A stretch of 64,000 bases of DNA from AAA164-E04 sp964342825 (GCA_964342825.1 CAYFHO010000011.1:1-64000); one strand, 5' to 3'. Positions 27,906-37,989 are shown, counted from the first letter of the stretch. Notes: generated by a model from the sequence alone, not told the origin. A program made the numbers and translations.

Positions 27906-29009
27906 ATGAAAAACATCATCACCCCCCGCATTTTCATTGCAGCCACACGACAAAACGATGGGAAAACGACCACGTCACTCGGGCTTTTGTCGGCTATCAA
28001 GCGCTACTACCCCAGAGTGGGATACATCAAACCTGTCGGGCAACGTTTTGTGGAAGTTGCAGATCATAAAATTGATGAGGATTCTTTCCTGATGGACAAA
28101 GTTTATCAATTGAATTGTCCATTACCTGAAATGAGTCCAATTGCTGTTGCTTCGGATTTCACAAAAAAATACCTGAAATCCTCCAATAATCCGCAACTGG
28201 TCAAAAGGCTCCAACAAGCCTTTGATCGAGTCGCTTGGGAAAAGGACTTTGTTTTATGTGAAGGAACGGGACATGCCGGAGTGGGATCTGTCTTCGACTT
28301 GTCCAATGCCAGGGTCGCCAAGATCCTGAATTCAAAAGTGGTTATTGTGACTCAAGGGGGGATTGGTCGTCCCATAGATGAAGTGGCTCTCAATCAGGCT
28401 CTCTTCGAGAAGGATGGTGTTGAAATCATCGGAGTTATTCTCAACAAGGTCAGACAGGATAAGGTGGATTACATCTCGGAATTTGCCAGAAAAGGATTGG
28501 AGCGGCGCGGTTTGAATCTACTGGGCGTTATCCCACATCAACGCATGCTCTCCAGTCCAACCATGGAACTCATCCGTGACGAATTAACCGCAAAAGTCCT
28601 CAACCAAACAAGGGAGATTCATAACATTGTCGACAATGTTGTCGTCGGTGCCATGAGCGCTCCAAATGCCAGAAAATTTTTCCGGCCCGGTTCATTGATG
28701 ATCATGCCTGCGGATCGTGAAGATCTTATTGAAACGGCAGCAGCTCCAAATGAAACCGGGGCGCCCACCAAATTGTCCGGAATCGTACTCACGGATGATA
28801 TTCAGCCCTCGAGCAGGGTGATGAAGGTGATTGAGCGCATGCCATATCCGGTGCTCATGACTCCCGAAGACAGTTATCAGGTTGCCTCTATTGTGCATGA
28901 TTTAATTGTGAAAACCAGGCCAGGAGATGTCGCAAAGATTGCCTTGATCCGAGACCTTGTCAAAACCCATGTGAACGTCCATTCCATCGTAGATCAAACC
29001 GTTCGATAA
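27906..29009 (+). CDS. P-loop / DRTGG-domain protein (Pta N-terminal-like)
   Basis: A 367-aa protein that matches the regulatory N-terminal half of long phosphotransacetylases. The first domain (about 1-210) is BioD/CobQ-like: IAATRQNDGKTTTSLGL is the modified P-loop, and LCEGTGHAGVGSVFDLSNA the Walker B-like region. The second (about 215-330) is a DRTGG domain including FFRPGSLMIMPADREDLIE and LSGIVLTDD. It lies 15 bases after pta and 15 bases before hisC. In E. coli Pta the equivalent domains sense NADH and pyruvate and stabilise the oligomer. A similar regulatory role as a separate subunit is inferred. Confidence 0.82.
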   Translation: MKNIITPRIFIAATRQNDGKTTTSLGLLSAIKRYYPRVGYIKPVGQRFVEVADHKIDEDSFLMDKVYQLNCPLPEMSPIAVASDFTKKYLKSSNNPQLVKRLQQAFDRVAWEKDFVLCEGTGHAGVGSVFDLSNARVAKILNSKVVIVTQGGIGRPIDEVALNQALFEKDGVEIIGVILNKVRQDKVDYISEFARKGLERRGLNLLGVIPHQRMLSSPTMELIRDELTAKVLNQTREIHNIVDNVVVGAMSAPNARKFFRPGSLMIMPADREDLIETAAAPNETGAPTKLSGIVLTDDIQPSSRVMKVIERMPYPVLMTPEDSYQVASIVHDLIVKTRPGDVAKIALIRDLVKTHVNVHSIVDQTVR

Positions 29010-29024
29010 ACACTGTTTTAACGC

Positions 29025-30131
29025 ATGAATTCATTTCAATTACCTATTCACAAACACCTCGAATCCTTGCCTACCTATCAGCCGGGTCGTCCCATCGAGG
29101 AAGTTGCCCGAGAGCTGGATATTCCATTTGAAGACGTCATCAAGCTGGCTTCCAATGAAAATCCTTTGGGCCCTTCTCCTAAAGCCGTGAAGGCCATGAT
29201 GGATGCTATTCCTTCAGTCCATTTGTATCCGGATGGGAATGTTTTCTATCTGAAAAACAGAATGGCGGAGCACCTGGAATTGACTCCTGACTCACTGATC
29301 TTCGGGAATGGTTCCAATGAATTGATTGAATGGATTGGGCATGTGCTGCTTGATTCTGATTCCAATATTGTGGTCTCTCAATATAGCTTTGCAATTTATC
29401 AGATCATTGCCGCCATGTTCGGGTCCAGGACCAAGATCATTCCTGCCCGAAATTACGGACATGACCTGGAAGCGATGGCCGAAGCTGTGGACAATCAAAC
29501 CAAAGTAGTTTTTGTAGCCAATCCTAATAATCCCACTGGAACACTCGCATCCAATAACGAAATACGTTCTTTTCTGGATGCCATTCCTGATCACGTGTTG
29601 ATTGTAATGGATGAAGCCTATTTTGAATATCTGGCCGATCCCATCGATCTTGTGCCCATGATACGTGAAAGATTTAAACCTAACCTTTTGTTGTTAAGGA
29701 CCTTTTCGAAGATTTACGGTCTGTCAGGTTTACGCGTTGGTTATGGGATTGGTGATCCGCAACTCATTCAATCCATGCAGAAGGTGCGGCAACCTTTTAA
29801 CGTCAATGCACTGGCTCAAGCTGGGGCATTGGCTGCTTTGAATGACCAGGAGCATGTTGAAAAAACCAGGAATTTAAATGCAGAAGGAGTCAGTTTTTTC
29901 CAGGCTCGCTTTGAAGAAATGGGACTGGAGTATGTTCCTTCGTATGCAAATTTCGTGCTGGTGAAAGTAGGGGATGGCAAGAAAGTTTTCGAATCACTTC
30001 AAAGTCAGGGAATCATCACACGCCCCATGGCTGGGTATCAATTGCCCGAATGGCTCAGGATCAGCATCGGGTCAATGAAAGAAAATCAACGCTGCATCCA
30101 GGGTTTAAAATCGACGCTGTCAGGCAATTGA
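29025..30131 (+). CDS. hisC: histidinol-phosphate aminotransferase
   Basis: A 368-aa PLP-dependent class I/II aminotransferase. It has the N-terminal LASNENPLGPSPKA typical of HisC, NPNNPTGTLASNNEI for substrate and PLP binding, VMDEAYFEYL with the PLP Asp/Tyr, the Schiff-base lysine in RTFSKIYGLSGLRVGYG, and the C-terminal LRISIGSMKENQR with the carboxylate- or phosphate-binding Arg. It catalyses the glutamate-dependent transamination step of histidine synthesis; many such enzymes also act on aromatic amino acids. A second HisC-like gene lies beside hisD at 48882, so this copy, next to pta, may serve a different substrate such as phenylalanine or tyrosine. Confidence 0.88.
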   Translation: MNSFQLPIHKHLESLPTYQPGRPIEEVARELDIPFEDVIKLASNENPLGPSPKAVKAMMDAIPSVHLYPDGNVFYLKNRMAEHLELTPDSLIFGNGSNELIEWIGHVLLDSDSNIVVSQYSFAIYQIIAAMFGSRTKIIPARNYGHDLEAMAEAVDNQTKVVFVANPNNPTGTLASNNEIRSFLDAIPDHVLIVMDEAYFEYLADPIDLVPMIRERFKPNLLLLRTFSKIYGLSGLRVGYGIGDPQLIQSMQKVRQPFNVNALAQAGALAALNDQEHVEKTRNLNAEGVSFFQARFEEMGLEYVPSYANFVLVKVGDGKKVFESLQSQGIITRPMAGYQLPEWLRISIGSMKENQRCIQGLKSTLSGN

Positions 30132-30212
30132 AATTTCATCAAAGAATAGTTGGGAGCTGATTTTGATAAAGTCGAAATCAGTCTTCATTTAGAGTGATCG
30201 GGCCATTTTGGT

Positions 30213-32342
30213 TCAGGCAAACTGCTTGCGGCTTGCGCGTGAAGCAACAAGGCTTTCCACGACCACCAGTCCTAAAACGGCAAACAGCATCCACCGCCAA
30301 TATTTTTGGCTTTGCTCGATCTCTTGTGCCTGAAGCAAGCGTGATTTTTCTGCGTTCTCTTGACGCGATTGTGGAGTTTCATTCTCAGCGGATTCCGGCT
30401 GTCTGGTGGGAACTCCCAATCCCTCAAGCGTCTCCAAAGGCAAGACCGAGGTTCGGCTTTCATCCGGGTGCAGATTTACTGCGAAGGTCCACCGAAAATC
30501 ATTGTCGGCTTCAATTTCATAGATCCCAGGTGTCGTGGTATTCCGGAATAGTTTTTCTTCACTGCGATCCTCTTCATCACCGCCTGGAGTTTTCACTAAA
30601 AGTTTTTGCGAGCTTGGTATGCTGCTGAGATCGACAACTTCACCAATGGTGTACTGTGTTCGTAATTCCTGATAATTCCTGCCCCAATTCAACATTGTAT
30701 ATAACCAGGGGACAAACTTGGTAGATAAGGCCCATTGACTGTCACCAGGGGTCCAGGATGAGTTTAATAAGACCAAACGTCCCTGCCCATGGTTTCTGGT
30801 GACAATGGCAGGTTGATCGCTGTCGAAATGGGCCGCAACCTGCATTTCATCCTGACTGATATTTAGATTTAGTATGTTTCGGTGTTTCCAAAAGTGAATT
30901 TTACTGAAATTACTGAATCGAGGGTCGGCAAAGGGTGCGAACAGTGGATGTTGAAAATCGATTTTTCCCAGCAAAGCATAATCACTCACGTCTGCTTCCT
31001 CGATTTCAAGACTTGGATCTTCCCATAGAATCTGGAGTGTAGACTGCATGGATGTTGAGGTGAGTGGCATCAGGATGATGCCCCCCTTTTTCACTCTTTC
31101 CCGCAAAGCCTCGGCCATCAAGTCATCCAATGGACGAGTCACCACCCACAGGTCGATGGCAGTGAGGGACGCCATAGGATCCCAGGCATTTGTTTTGTGG
31201 TGGATTAATTCAACTTGATGCTCAGGGATGGATTGAAAAGCGCGTTCCAAGTAGTATTCCAATTCGTTGTTCTGGTTGTCTGCATTGGGTGCCAGCAAGA
31301 CAATTCGACTTGTTCGCGGCTTGAAAGGAGCAAGCCAGATGGTGTTGTCAAAGTTTTGATCATCTCCCTCCACGACAAGCTGGTTCGCTCCCTGGTCCTT
31401 TGGCCAGGTGGGTGCGGTGGTGATTCTGGATTGACCAGGTGTTACATACATGGGCAGCGCATCCAATTGATCCAAAACCTGTTCATTCGCTTTCCACTGG
31501 ATCTGAAACTGTTCCTTTTCTGAATCCTGTGCATTGGAAATGCGGACACGTGGAGCCACCGAGGTCCCGTCTTCAGAGATTTGCCATTCGGATTGCAGCG
31601 CCTGTAAGCCAACGTTATTTGGGCTTTTTGTCTCAATTCCATCGAAGACGACATAGGCATGCTTGGGCCAATCCTGTCCGCGCAATGCTTCATATCGGCT
31701 GCCCTTTTGAAGATCTGAGACCACAACCAGTTCCCATGCCTGTTGTTCGGTCTCCTTTTCTCCCTCTTTGGCTCCTTCCTCCATTCGATTCAAAGTTTCA
31801 AGTAAAGCATTGTCGATCGAAGTGGCTTTCCAGCTTGGAGATTGTGCTTTGATACGATTGATGATTTCAGATGCTCGAATATCGGGACTCAAAGTTGCCC
31901 AATTTTCAAAGGAAACGAGCTGATCAAGACTTTCATCGAACAGGAAAACAGAGGCATATGCTTCCTGTTTCCAGAGCGTTAACCATTTCTCCGCTTTTGT
32001 GAGTGTTTCGTCCCAGAGACCATCACGGCGCATGCTGGCACTCTTGTCGATTAACAAGCAGTGACGCACGCGTTCATCAGTTTCCAATTCGACACTTTGA
32101 TTGTTGGATAAATAAGGTCTGGAAAACGCCAGTGCCAACAGGAGAATAACCAGGCACCTCAGGAGCAAAAGAAACCAGTGTTCAATTCGGCTCTTGCGAG
32201 TCAACTTAGGCGGGGACGCTTTCAGAAACATCAAGGTGCTGAACGGCATCTTTTCACGAGTGACTCTTCGGATTAAATGGAAAAGAATAGGTGCTGCTAC
32301 AGCTGCTCCTCCCAAGAGGAATAATGGATATAAAAAGCTCAT
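30213..32342 (-). CDS. BatA-type membrane protein with vWA domain
   Basis: A 709-aa membrane-anchored protein. Two N-terminal TM helices (YPLFLLGGAAVAAPILFHLI and the LLLLRCLVILLLALAF segment) with FSTLMFLKAS between them form the BatA N-terminal domain. A von Willebrand A domain follows with the MIDAS motif DKSASMRRDG near residue 98. A long periplasmic middle region follows, then a C-terminal TM helix (WMLFAVLGLVVVESLV). It is the last gene of a six-gene minus-strand run with MoxR, DUF58, DUF4159 and TPR proteins, starting 6 bases after the DUF58 gene. MoxR-linked vWA proteins act in metal-dependent chaperone or envelope-assembly roles; the target here is unknown. Confidence 0.85.
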   Translation of the reverse strand: MSFLYPLFLLGGAAVAAPILFHLIRRVTREKMPFSTLMFLKASPPKLTRKSRIEHWFLLLLRCLVILLLALAFSRPYLSNNQSVELETDERVRHCLLIDKSASMRRDGLWDETLTKAEKWLTLWKQEAYASVFLFDESLDQLVSFENWATLSPDIRASEIINRIKAQSPSWKATSIDNALLETLNRMEEGAKEGEKETEQQAWELVVVSDLQKGSRYEALRGQDWPKHAYVVFDGIETKSPNNVGLQALQSEWQISEDGTSVAPRVRISNAQDSEKEQFQIQWKANEQVLDQLDALPMYVTPGQSRITTAPTWPKDQGANQLVVEGDDQNFDNTIWLAPFKPRTSRIVLLAPNADNQNNELEYYLERAFQSIPEHQVELIHHKTNAWDPMASLTAIDLWVVTRPLDDLMAEALRERVKKGGIILMPLTSTSMQSTLQILWEDPSLEIEEADVSDYALLGKIDFQHPLFAPFADPRFSNFSKIHFWKHRNILNLNISQDEMQVAAHFDSDQPAIVTRNHGQGRLVLLNSSWTPGDSQWALSTKFVPWLYTMLNWGRNYQELRTQYTIGEVVDLSSIPSSQKLLVKTPGGDEEDRSEEKLFRNTTTPGIYEIEADNDFRWTFAVNLHPDESRTSVLPLETLEGLGVPTRQPESAENETPQSRQENAEKSRLLQAQEIEQSQKYWRWMLFAVLGLVVVESLVASRASRKQFA

Positions 32343-32348
32343 GCGTCC

Positions 32349-33308
32349 TTATCCTGTGTGCCCTTTTCGCTGAACGACTCGGCCCCGGTGAATTCTTGCT
32401 TTCAAGAAATCGAACAGGCTTTTCTCCAGAGGTTGATCTGTCGTCAGAAGGGTGTAATCGATTCCAGATTTATCGCAAGCGTTCTTGAGATGATCCAGAT
32501 GGCTTTCCAGTCGTTCCATGTAATCTTTCCTCGCGGATGCTGGATCGACATACATCAGTTGACCCGTTTCCTGATCTTCAAACTGAATGGCTTCTTCAAA
32601 TTGAAAGTGCCGTTCTGCTGGATCAAGAACATGGAAGACTTGAACTTCGTGACCATAAGCGGCCAGAGTTGCCAGGTTGTCTTCCAGTTCTTCCAAGGGA
32701 GCCAGAAAATCTGAAATCAGAACAATAAGACCTCTTTTATTCATCAAGTCCATGATCCGCTTGATGGGTTTTTTGAGATCCGTGCTGTCTCCCTGGCACG
32801 GTTTTTCCAGAGCCAGCATGAGCTGCCGGAGGTGTCCCGGACGATTGCGGGCAGGCATGTATTCCTGAATCACCTGATCGAACGACATCAACCCTACGGC
32901 ATCCCCTTGTCGGCTTAGGAAATACCCCAGAGTTGCTGCCAAGGTATTTGCATAATCCTGCTTGGAGACTCCCTTGCTTCCAAATTCCATGGACTTACTT
33001 CGGTCCATCAGCAGGAAACATCGCAAGTTGGTTTCATCCTCAAATTTTTTGATGTAGTAGCGATCACTTCTGGCATACAGTTTCCAGTCGAGGTAACGGG
33101 GGTCATCTCCCGGTGTGTATTGTCTGTATTCAGTGAACTCCACTGAAAACCCATGGTAGGGGCTTCGATGCAATCCGTTCCAAAAACCCTCCACCACAAC
33201 TTTAGCTCGCAGTTCAAGATGCTTGATCGACATCAAAGTACGCGGGTCAATGAAACGATGTTGTGTTAAACCCTCGTTCGGCAGAGCGTCTGCGATAGTT
33301 TCAGCCAT
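32349..33308 (-). CDS. DUF58 domain-containing protein (vWA-like)
   Basis: A 319-aa soluble protein with the DUF58 hallmark YTPGDDPRYLDWKLYARSD near residues 85-105, preceded by GLHRSPYHGFSVEFTEYR. It is followed by a vWA-like fold whose metal motif reads LMDRSKSMEFG. It lacks obvious TM segments, unlike many longer DUF58 proteins. It sits between the MoxR ATPase gene and the BatA-type gene; MoxR, DUF58 and vWA proteins are a known conserved trio, and DUF58 proteins are thought to be partners of the ATPase. No specific substrate is indicated. Confidence 0.9.
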   Translation of the reverse strand: MAETIADALPNEGLTQHRFIDPRTLMSIKHLELRAKVVVEGFWNGLHRSPYHGFSVEFTEYRQYTPGDDPRYLDWKLYARSDRYYIKKFEDETNLRCFLLMDRSKSMEFGSKGVSKQDYANTLAATLGYFLSRQGDAVGLMSFDQVIQEYMPARNRPGHLRQLMLALEKPCQGDSTDLKKPIKRIMDLMNKRGLIVLISDFLAPLEELEDNLATLAAYGHEVQVFHVLDPAERHFQFEEAIQFEDQETGQLMYVDPASARKDYMERLESHLDHLKNACDKSGIDYTLLTTDQPLEKSLFDFLKARIHRGRVVQRKGHTG

Positions 33309-33352
33309 GAAAATGGTAACGGATCAATTCTGGTCGACTACTGAACCAGAAC

Positions 33353-34369
33353 TTATAAAGGTTTTACGTGGTCCAATAACTTCTGGATGATGTTTTCAAC
33401 ACTGACACCCTCTGCTTCGGCTCGGTAGTTGGTTAGAATACGATGGCGAAGGGCAGGGGTGGCCAGTTTTTGTATATCTTCGGTGATCACGTGAGAACGT
33501 CCTTGGAGAACAGCACGGACTTTTGCGCCGAGAATGAGAAACTGTGCAGCTCGCAGTCCGGCTCCCCAGCTGATCCATTGGTTGACGAAATCGGGAGTGT
33601 CCTTTTGGTTGGGGCGTGAGGCGGCTGCCAGTCGGACGGCGTAGCGGACCATTTCATCAGCGACGGGAACTGCTCGCACGGTCTCATGGAATCGCAAGAC
33701 GTCCTCACCCGTGAAGATGGCTTCAATGGGATCTGCTTTTTTGGATGTTGTTTGTCTCACCACTTCGACTTCTTCGTCCTCAGGCAAGTAATCAATGACC
33801 ACATTGAACATGAAACGATCCAGCTGAGCTTCAGGCAGCGGATAGGTGCCTTCCATTTCTATCGGGTTTTGCGTGGCCAGCACGAAGAAAGGTTCCTCGA
33901 GAGGATGCCGAACCCCGGATGCCGTGATCTGGTGCTCCTGCATGGCTTCCAGCAAAGCGGCTTGTGTTTTAGGAGGCGTTCGGTTGATTTCATCAGCCAG
34001 AATCATATTGGCGAAGATAGGGCCTTTGACGAAATTGAGGTGTCTCCCGTCGTCTGTTTCCTGAAGTATTTCGGTGCCTGTAATGTCCGCAGGCATCAGG
34101 TCAGGTGTGAACTGAATACGCTGGAATTTCAAGTGGAAGATTTGAGCAATCGATTTGACCAAGAGTGTTTTCGCCAGGCCCGGAGCACCGGTGATCAAGC
34201 AATGACCTCCTGCCAGCAGGGCGATGAGGATTTCCTCGATGGCACCCTTTTGCCCTATGATGACCTTGCTCAGTTCCTTTTCAATCCGGGTACGGCTCTG
34301 GGCAAGTTGCTCCACAGTTCGTTCCTCATTGACCCAACCTTGATTGTCTGATGCAGTATCTGCCTCCAC
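33353..34369 (-). CDS. MoxR-family AAA+ ATPase
   Basis: A 338-aa AAA+ chaperone-like ATPase of the MoxR family. Walker A is GAPGLAKTLL (about 61-70), Walker B is ILADEINR with the MoxR-typical PPKTQAALLEAMQE after it, then sensor 1 (VLATQNPIEMEG) and the arginine-finger region LPEAQLDRFMF. The C-terminal AAA lid includes RLAAASRP and the HRILTNYRAEAEGV ending usual for MoxR. It would drive remodelling or metal insertion of envelope or redox proteins together with the downstream DUF58 and vWA proteins. Length is normal. Confidence 0.93.
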   Translation of the reverse strand: MEADTASDNQGWVNEERTVEQLAQSRTRIEKELSKVIIGQKGAIEEILIALLAGGHCLITGAPGLAKTLLVKSIAQIFHLKFQRIQFTPDLMPADITGTEILQETDDGRHLNFVKGPIFANMILADEINRTPPKTQAALLEAMQEHQITASGVRHPLEEPFFVLATQNPIEMEGTYPLPEAQLDRFMFNVVIDYLPEDEEVEVVRQTTSKKADPIEAIFTGEDVLRFHETVRAVPVADEMVRYAVRLAAASRPNQKDTPDFVNQWISWGAGLRAAQFLILGAKVRAVLQGRSHVITEDIQKLATPALRHRILTNYRAEAEGVSVENIIQKLLDHVKPL

Positions 34370-34402
34370 ACTGATCCTCTCTATTTAATAATTTGTTCTG
34401 GT

Positions 34403-35296
34403 TTAATGCGTGAGGGCATACATAACGATATTGATGCCCAAAGGGTATGCTTTTTTTTCTGAAAATTCCTTGAAGTAATAATGATTGGCTCCTTCCCATT
34501 CCCAACCGTCACCCAAATCAGTGTTATGACAGATGACCATCATGAGGCGGCCTTTGTCATCCCACATGCCTTTATAAAACGGAGTCTGCGCATCCGGTCT
34601 TTCGAAAGTCAGTCCATCAAATTGACTTTTGGTTCCTCGGTCCACATTCGGTATCTGAGGCTTTTGTTTGAGTGGAAATACAAAATTGAAGATAGGATGC
34701 TCTAGTGGAATTTCTCGTGGTTCACGGTCGGGGAAGACACGGCTTAACTCCAGTCTCAAGTTTTCGTATTCATTGACACCCCAGAAATCATCAATCATCA
34801 TGAAACCGCCTCCCAGGAGATACTTCCTCAATGCTTTGCGCTCCTCTTCGCGTAAAACCATCTCACCGGGCTCAATCAGGTAGACGAAAGGGTAGTCAAA
34901 CAAGGAGGGATCTGTCAGTGTGACTATTTTCCCGTCGGGATCGACTTTAAGGGAGGTTAATTCTTCCAAGCGGTACGAGAAATTGAGATCACTCGAAGGG
35001 TGGTCAATTCTCCATTTTTTACCCCATCGACTGTAACCGTCCGAATAGGAGCTATAGGCAATTCTAACGAATGTGAATACATCCGGCCTAAAGGCATCAT
35101 TAACTTCCCATTCGGGAACTCCCGCTCTTTCTCCATCCGGATGCCCAAATCTACGCCCGTATTGGGCGTTCACAGTATAGTTTGATGCCATTGTGACTGT
35201 GATCAGTAGCCAGTGCCATAGGTTCCAACCCGAACGCAGTTCCAACCATCGGTGATTGTTGAAGGAAATGTTTGGTTTGGACGGCGAATAAGGCAT
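34403..35296 (-). CDS. DUF4159 domain-containing exported protein
   Basis: A 297-aa protein with an N-terminal hydrophobic segment (NLWHWLLITVTMASNYTVNA) that looks like a signal peptide after a polar n-region of about 25 residues. The mature part matches DUF4159: FTFVRIAYSSYSD at its start, DPSLFDYPFVYLIEPGEMVL, LRKYLLGGGFMMIDDFWG, and HPIFNFVFPLK; the fold resembles a glutamine-amidotransferase-like Rossmann domain. DUF4159 proteins are often encoded beside MoxR/vWA clusters in Planctomycetes and Verrucomicrobia, as here. The function is not known. The stop of the TPR-peptidase gene lies 5 bases upstream. Confidence 0.85.
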   Translation of the reverse strand: MPYSPSKPNISFNNHRWLELRSGWNLWHWLLITVTMASNYTVNAQYGRRFGHPDGERAGVPEWEVNDAFRPDVFTFVRIAYSSYSDGYSRWGKKWRIDHPSSDLNFSYRLEELTSLKVDPDGKIVTLTDPSLFDYPFVYLIEPGEMVLREEERKALRKYLLGGGFMMIDDFWGVNEYENLRLELSRVFPDREPREIPLEHPIFNFVFPLKQKPQIPNVDRGTKSQFDGLTFERPDAQTPFYKGMWDDKGRLMMVICHNTDLGDGWEWEGANHYYFKEFSEKKAYPLGINIVMYALTH

Positions 35297-35301
35297 GAAT
35301 C

Positions 35302-37989
35302 TTAGGGCTGATCAACCGTCACTGGTTTTGCCTGGTCGGCTTTGTCGGAATCTGAGTCCACCTCCACGGAGGTTGGTTCTGTGGTGGGTTTTTCAGTATC
35401 GTTGGTTTCATTCAGTTCGCTTTGTTTGGTTAAACTCATCAAAAGTTTTTGTGCCTCTCGATATCTTGGGGCTTCTTCAAGAGCCTGGAGCAGGTGGCGC
35501 TTCGCATCCGGTCTGCCATCCTTCAGAAGCAGGCTGGCCAACTGGAAATGCGCCAGTGCCGGATCGAGAGGGTTTAATTTGAGCAGCGTGCGCCTTGCGC
35601 TGATGGCGGTTTCATGGTCTCCCAGAGCTGAAGATGCAACCGCCAACGCTTCGTAAGGTCGTGCGACCAATGGATTCACTGCCAGGTATCTTTCGGCGTT
35701 TATTTTTAACGATTCCCAATCTTCCTGTTCCCTGGCGATCTGCATGAGTCTTATATAAGCTTCAGTGATATCTCCATCAATGGCTGCGAGTTTCTCCAGA
35801 AAATTTTTCTCGGCTTCAATATCCTTTTGGTTCTTTGCCACTACCGCAGCCAGATACAGGGCTCCGTCCCGACCTCGCTGATCTGGATAAGCTTCAATCA
35901 ATCGATCCAATAATTCGTTTGCCTTCTCCCAGTTGCCCTGGCTGACATATTGTCTCGCGGAGTCTATCAACAAGTAATAATTGTCAGGATTTGTAGAAAG
36001 AAACTCGGTGACTTCATTGGGGCCAATCAAGCTTGGGTCGGGTTCATCCCAATTGAGGGATTCGCCCAATTTGGATGCCTTCGCCTGAGCCCATTTGATA
36101 AAGGTTTCATCCAGATCTTCGACATTTGAAGTATGAGTTTCGATTGCCTGGTTTATTGGAATGCCCGTTGCCAGGTCTGTGAGAATATTTCTCAGAGAAT
36201 TTTGGCCATATGTTTCAACAATGTAGGCGACTACCAGGGAGGATTGATAGTACGCGAACTGCATGTCTTCTCCTGACTCGGCATTCATGAAAGCCCCGCT
36301 TAATTCACCAATAGGAGTCATTTCATTGCGAAGGATGCGCTGCCGGTAATCCGGAGACATGTGTTGTCCCCAGGCAGGGTTCTTTTCTATTTCCTCATAG
36401 ACAGAGATGCCCTCACTCAACCAGCGTGGCATTTTGTTTTTTGTCAGGTTGAGGGTGACGACATGGCAAAACTCGTGCCAAAGCACGGCTTTCCAATTGG
36501 AATCGCGCCCGATCGCTGAAGATGGACTGTTGGCAGTGACAACATCCCCGAAACACACGCCGAGAAAACCTGGATTGTGGGGCATGCCGAACGTTCGAAC
36601 GCCAAAGTCACTTTGATTTGGGAAAATTTCCACTGTGGTGGGGCGTTCGAGTGTGATGCCGTATTTATCACAGATGACATTTCTGGCCTCCACCAGCAGT
36701 TCCATGGCTTGCTCCCCAAAAATATCCGCTTCCTCGGCATCCATCCTGAGAATGAAGTGTTCGTTTTGAAGTGTGGCAAATCCATCAATCACGGATTTCA
36801 ACTGAATCAGGTTGAAGGCGGTGACATTGTAGCCGTCCGTTTCATGAATGTCCGCTGCGAGTTCCCATCCTTGGGATTCGTCTCCAAGACGTAGTAAATC
36901 TTGCGCGAGCTGAAGGCGTGCGGGTGCATAATCAGGTTGAAGTTTCAAGGCTGCCTCCTGATAGGCAGAGCCCTCAGCAAATCGATATTTCTGAGAGAGT
37001 TTTTTTCCAATCAGGTGATCCACCTCAGGGTTTTGAGACCAGTATTCCAGTCCTTTTTCTCTGGATTCCAGTTCTTTGGCCTTGTCACTGTGCAAGTGAG
37101 CAATCACTGCTTCATAAGCCCATGCGTTAGGATGATTCGGATTGATCTCCTTGACCTGATCAAGAAGTTCTCTTGCTTGCTCGTAATTCTCGGCGTCGAT
37201 GGAGTTATCCACAAACATCAGCAGGGCTCCTGTGTGATTGGGGTTGGCATCCAGCGTTTTAGTCAAAAAGTCTCCCATTTGATCATTGCCTGAACCGGCC
37301 AATGCCTGTGCCCAAAGGAACAGGAGATCTGCATCCTCCGGAAAGTTCTGCAATCCCTGTTGAACCGTTGTTTCTGCGACAGCATAATCTTCTTTCAAAA
37401 GTGCCAGTTCTGCCGCCGCTACAAAGGAGTCACGGAGTGGGGGATTGGCCTTCATGCCGAAATCGTAGAACAGTTCCAAGACAACTCGGGGATCCACTTC
37501 CAATTTAATGGCTGCTCTTCCCAGGTAAACTCGGTTTTCGGGGCTGACATTGGACCATTTGACGCTGTTGATGTAGGGAGCGCTCTTGTCCAGGTATTCT
37601 TGAGCAAGATCCGGTTCGTTGTTGTAAAGCGCGACTTCGTGGCCTGCCGGATAAAGTTTGATGCCGCTGACGCGTCGATCTTCGAGTCCATCCTGAAGGA
37701 TCTCAAAGGCTCTTTCGTATTTGCCAAGGATCATGCAGTTCTTGATGCCCAGCAGATACCATTTTTCATTGAACCCTTTCTCGTCTTCCAATTGCTCCTC
37801 ACAAACCTCCAAGCTCTTGGCGTAATTGCCTTCCAGGGTCCAATTTATCGCGTCATCATAGGCGTCCGCTTGAATAAACTGCGCTGATGTGGTCAAAAGG
37901 ACAAAGGCCAACGCCGCTTTCAAGAGCAACGTGGACAATGGTTGAATCCTTTGTTCATTGAAGATCCCCATGATGATTTCTAAGACCAT
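35302..37989 (-). CDS. exported TPR protein with peptidase MA-like zinc protease domain
   Basis: An 895-aa protein with a signal peptide (LLLKAALAFVLLTTSAQFIQA). Tetratricopeptide repeats fill about 45-400 and 660-850. Between them (about 400-640) lies a gluzincin-like domain with WHEFCHVVTLNLTKNKMPRW followed by LSEGISVYEE. HEFCH fits HExxH with the glutamate kept, and the downstream Glu fits the third zinc ligand. The C-terminal tail is rich in Thr, Glu, Asp and Ser. A start at the ATG at 37971 (MGIFNEQR) is equally possible. It belongs to the MoxR cluster, so envelope protein quality control or assembly is a reasonable guess. Confidence 0.82.
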   Translation of the reverse strand: MVLEIIMGIFNEQRIQPLSTLLLKAALAFVLLTTSAQFIQADAYDDAINWTLEGNYAKSLEVCEEQLEDEKGFNEKWYLLGIKNCMILGKYERAFEILQDGLEDRRVSGIKLYPAGHEVALYNNEPDLAQEYLDKSAPYINSVKWSNVSPENRVYLGRAAIKLEVDPRVVLELFYDFGMKANPPLRDSFVAAAELALLKEDYAVAETTVQQGLQNFPEDADLLFLWAQALAGSGNDQMGDFLTKTLDANPNHTGALLMFVDNSIDAENYEQARELLDQVKEINPNHPNAWAYEAVIAHLHSDKAKELESREKGLEYWSQNPEVDHLIGKKLSQKYRFAEGSAYQEAALKLQPDYAPARLQLAQDLLRLGDESQGWELAADIHETDGYNVTAFNLIQLKSVIDGFATLQNEHFILRMDAEEADIFGEQAMELLVEARNVICDKYGITLERPTTVEIFPNQSDFGVRTFGMPHNPGFLGVCFGDVVTANSPSSAIGRDSNWKAVLWHEFCHVVTLNLTKNKMPRWLSEGISVYEEIEKNPAWGQHMSPDYRQRILRNEMTPIGELSGAFMNAESGEDMQFAYYQSSLVVAYIVETYGQNSLRNILTDLATGIPINQAIETHTSNVEDLDETFIKWAQAKASKLGESLNWDEPDPSLIGPNEVTEFLSTNPDNYYLLIDSARQYVSQGNWEKANELLDRLIEAYPDQRGRDGALYLAAVVAKNQKDIEAEKNFLEKLAAIDGDITEAYIRLMQIAREQEDWESLKINAERYLAVNPLVARPYEALAVASSALGDHETAISARRTLLKLNPLDPALAHFQLASLLLKDGRPDAKRHLLQALEEAPRYREAQKLLMSLTKQSELNETNDTEKPTTEPTSVEVDSDSDKADQAKPVTVDQP

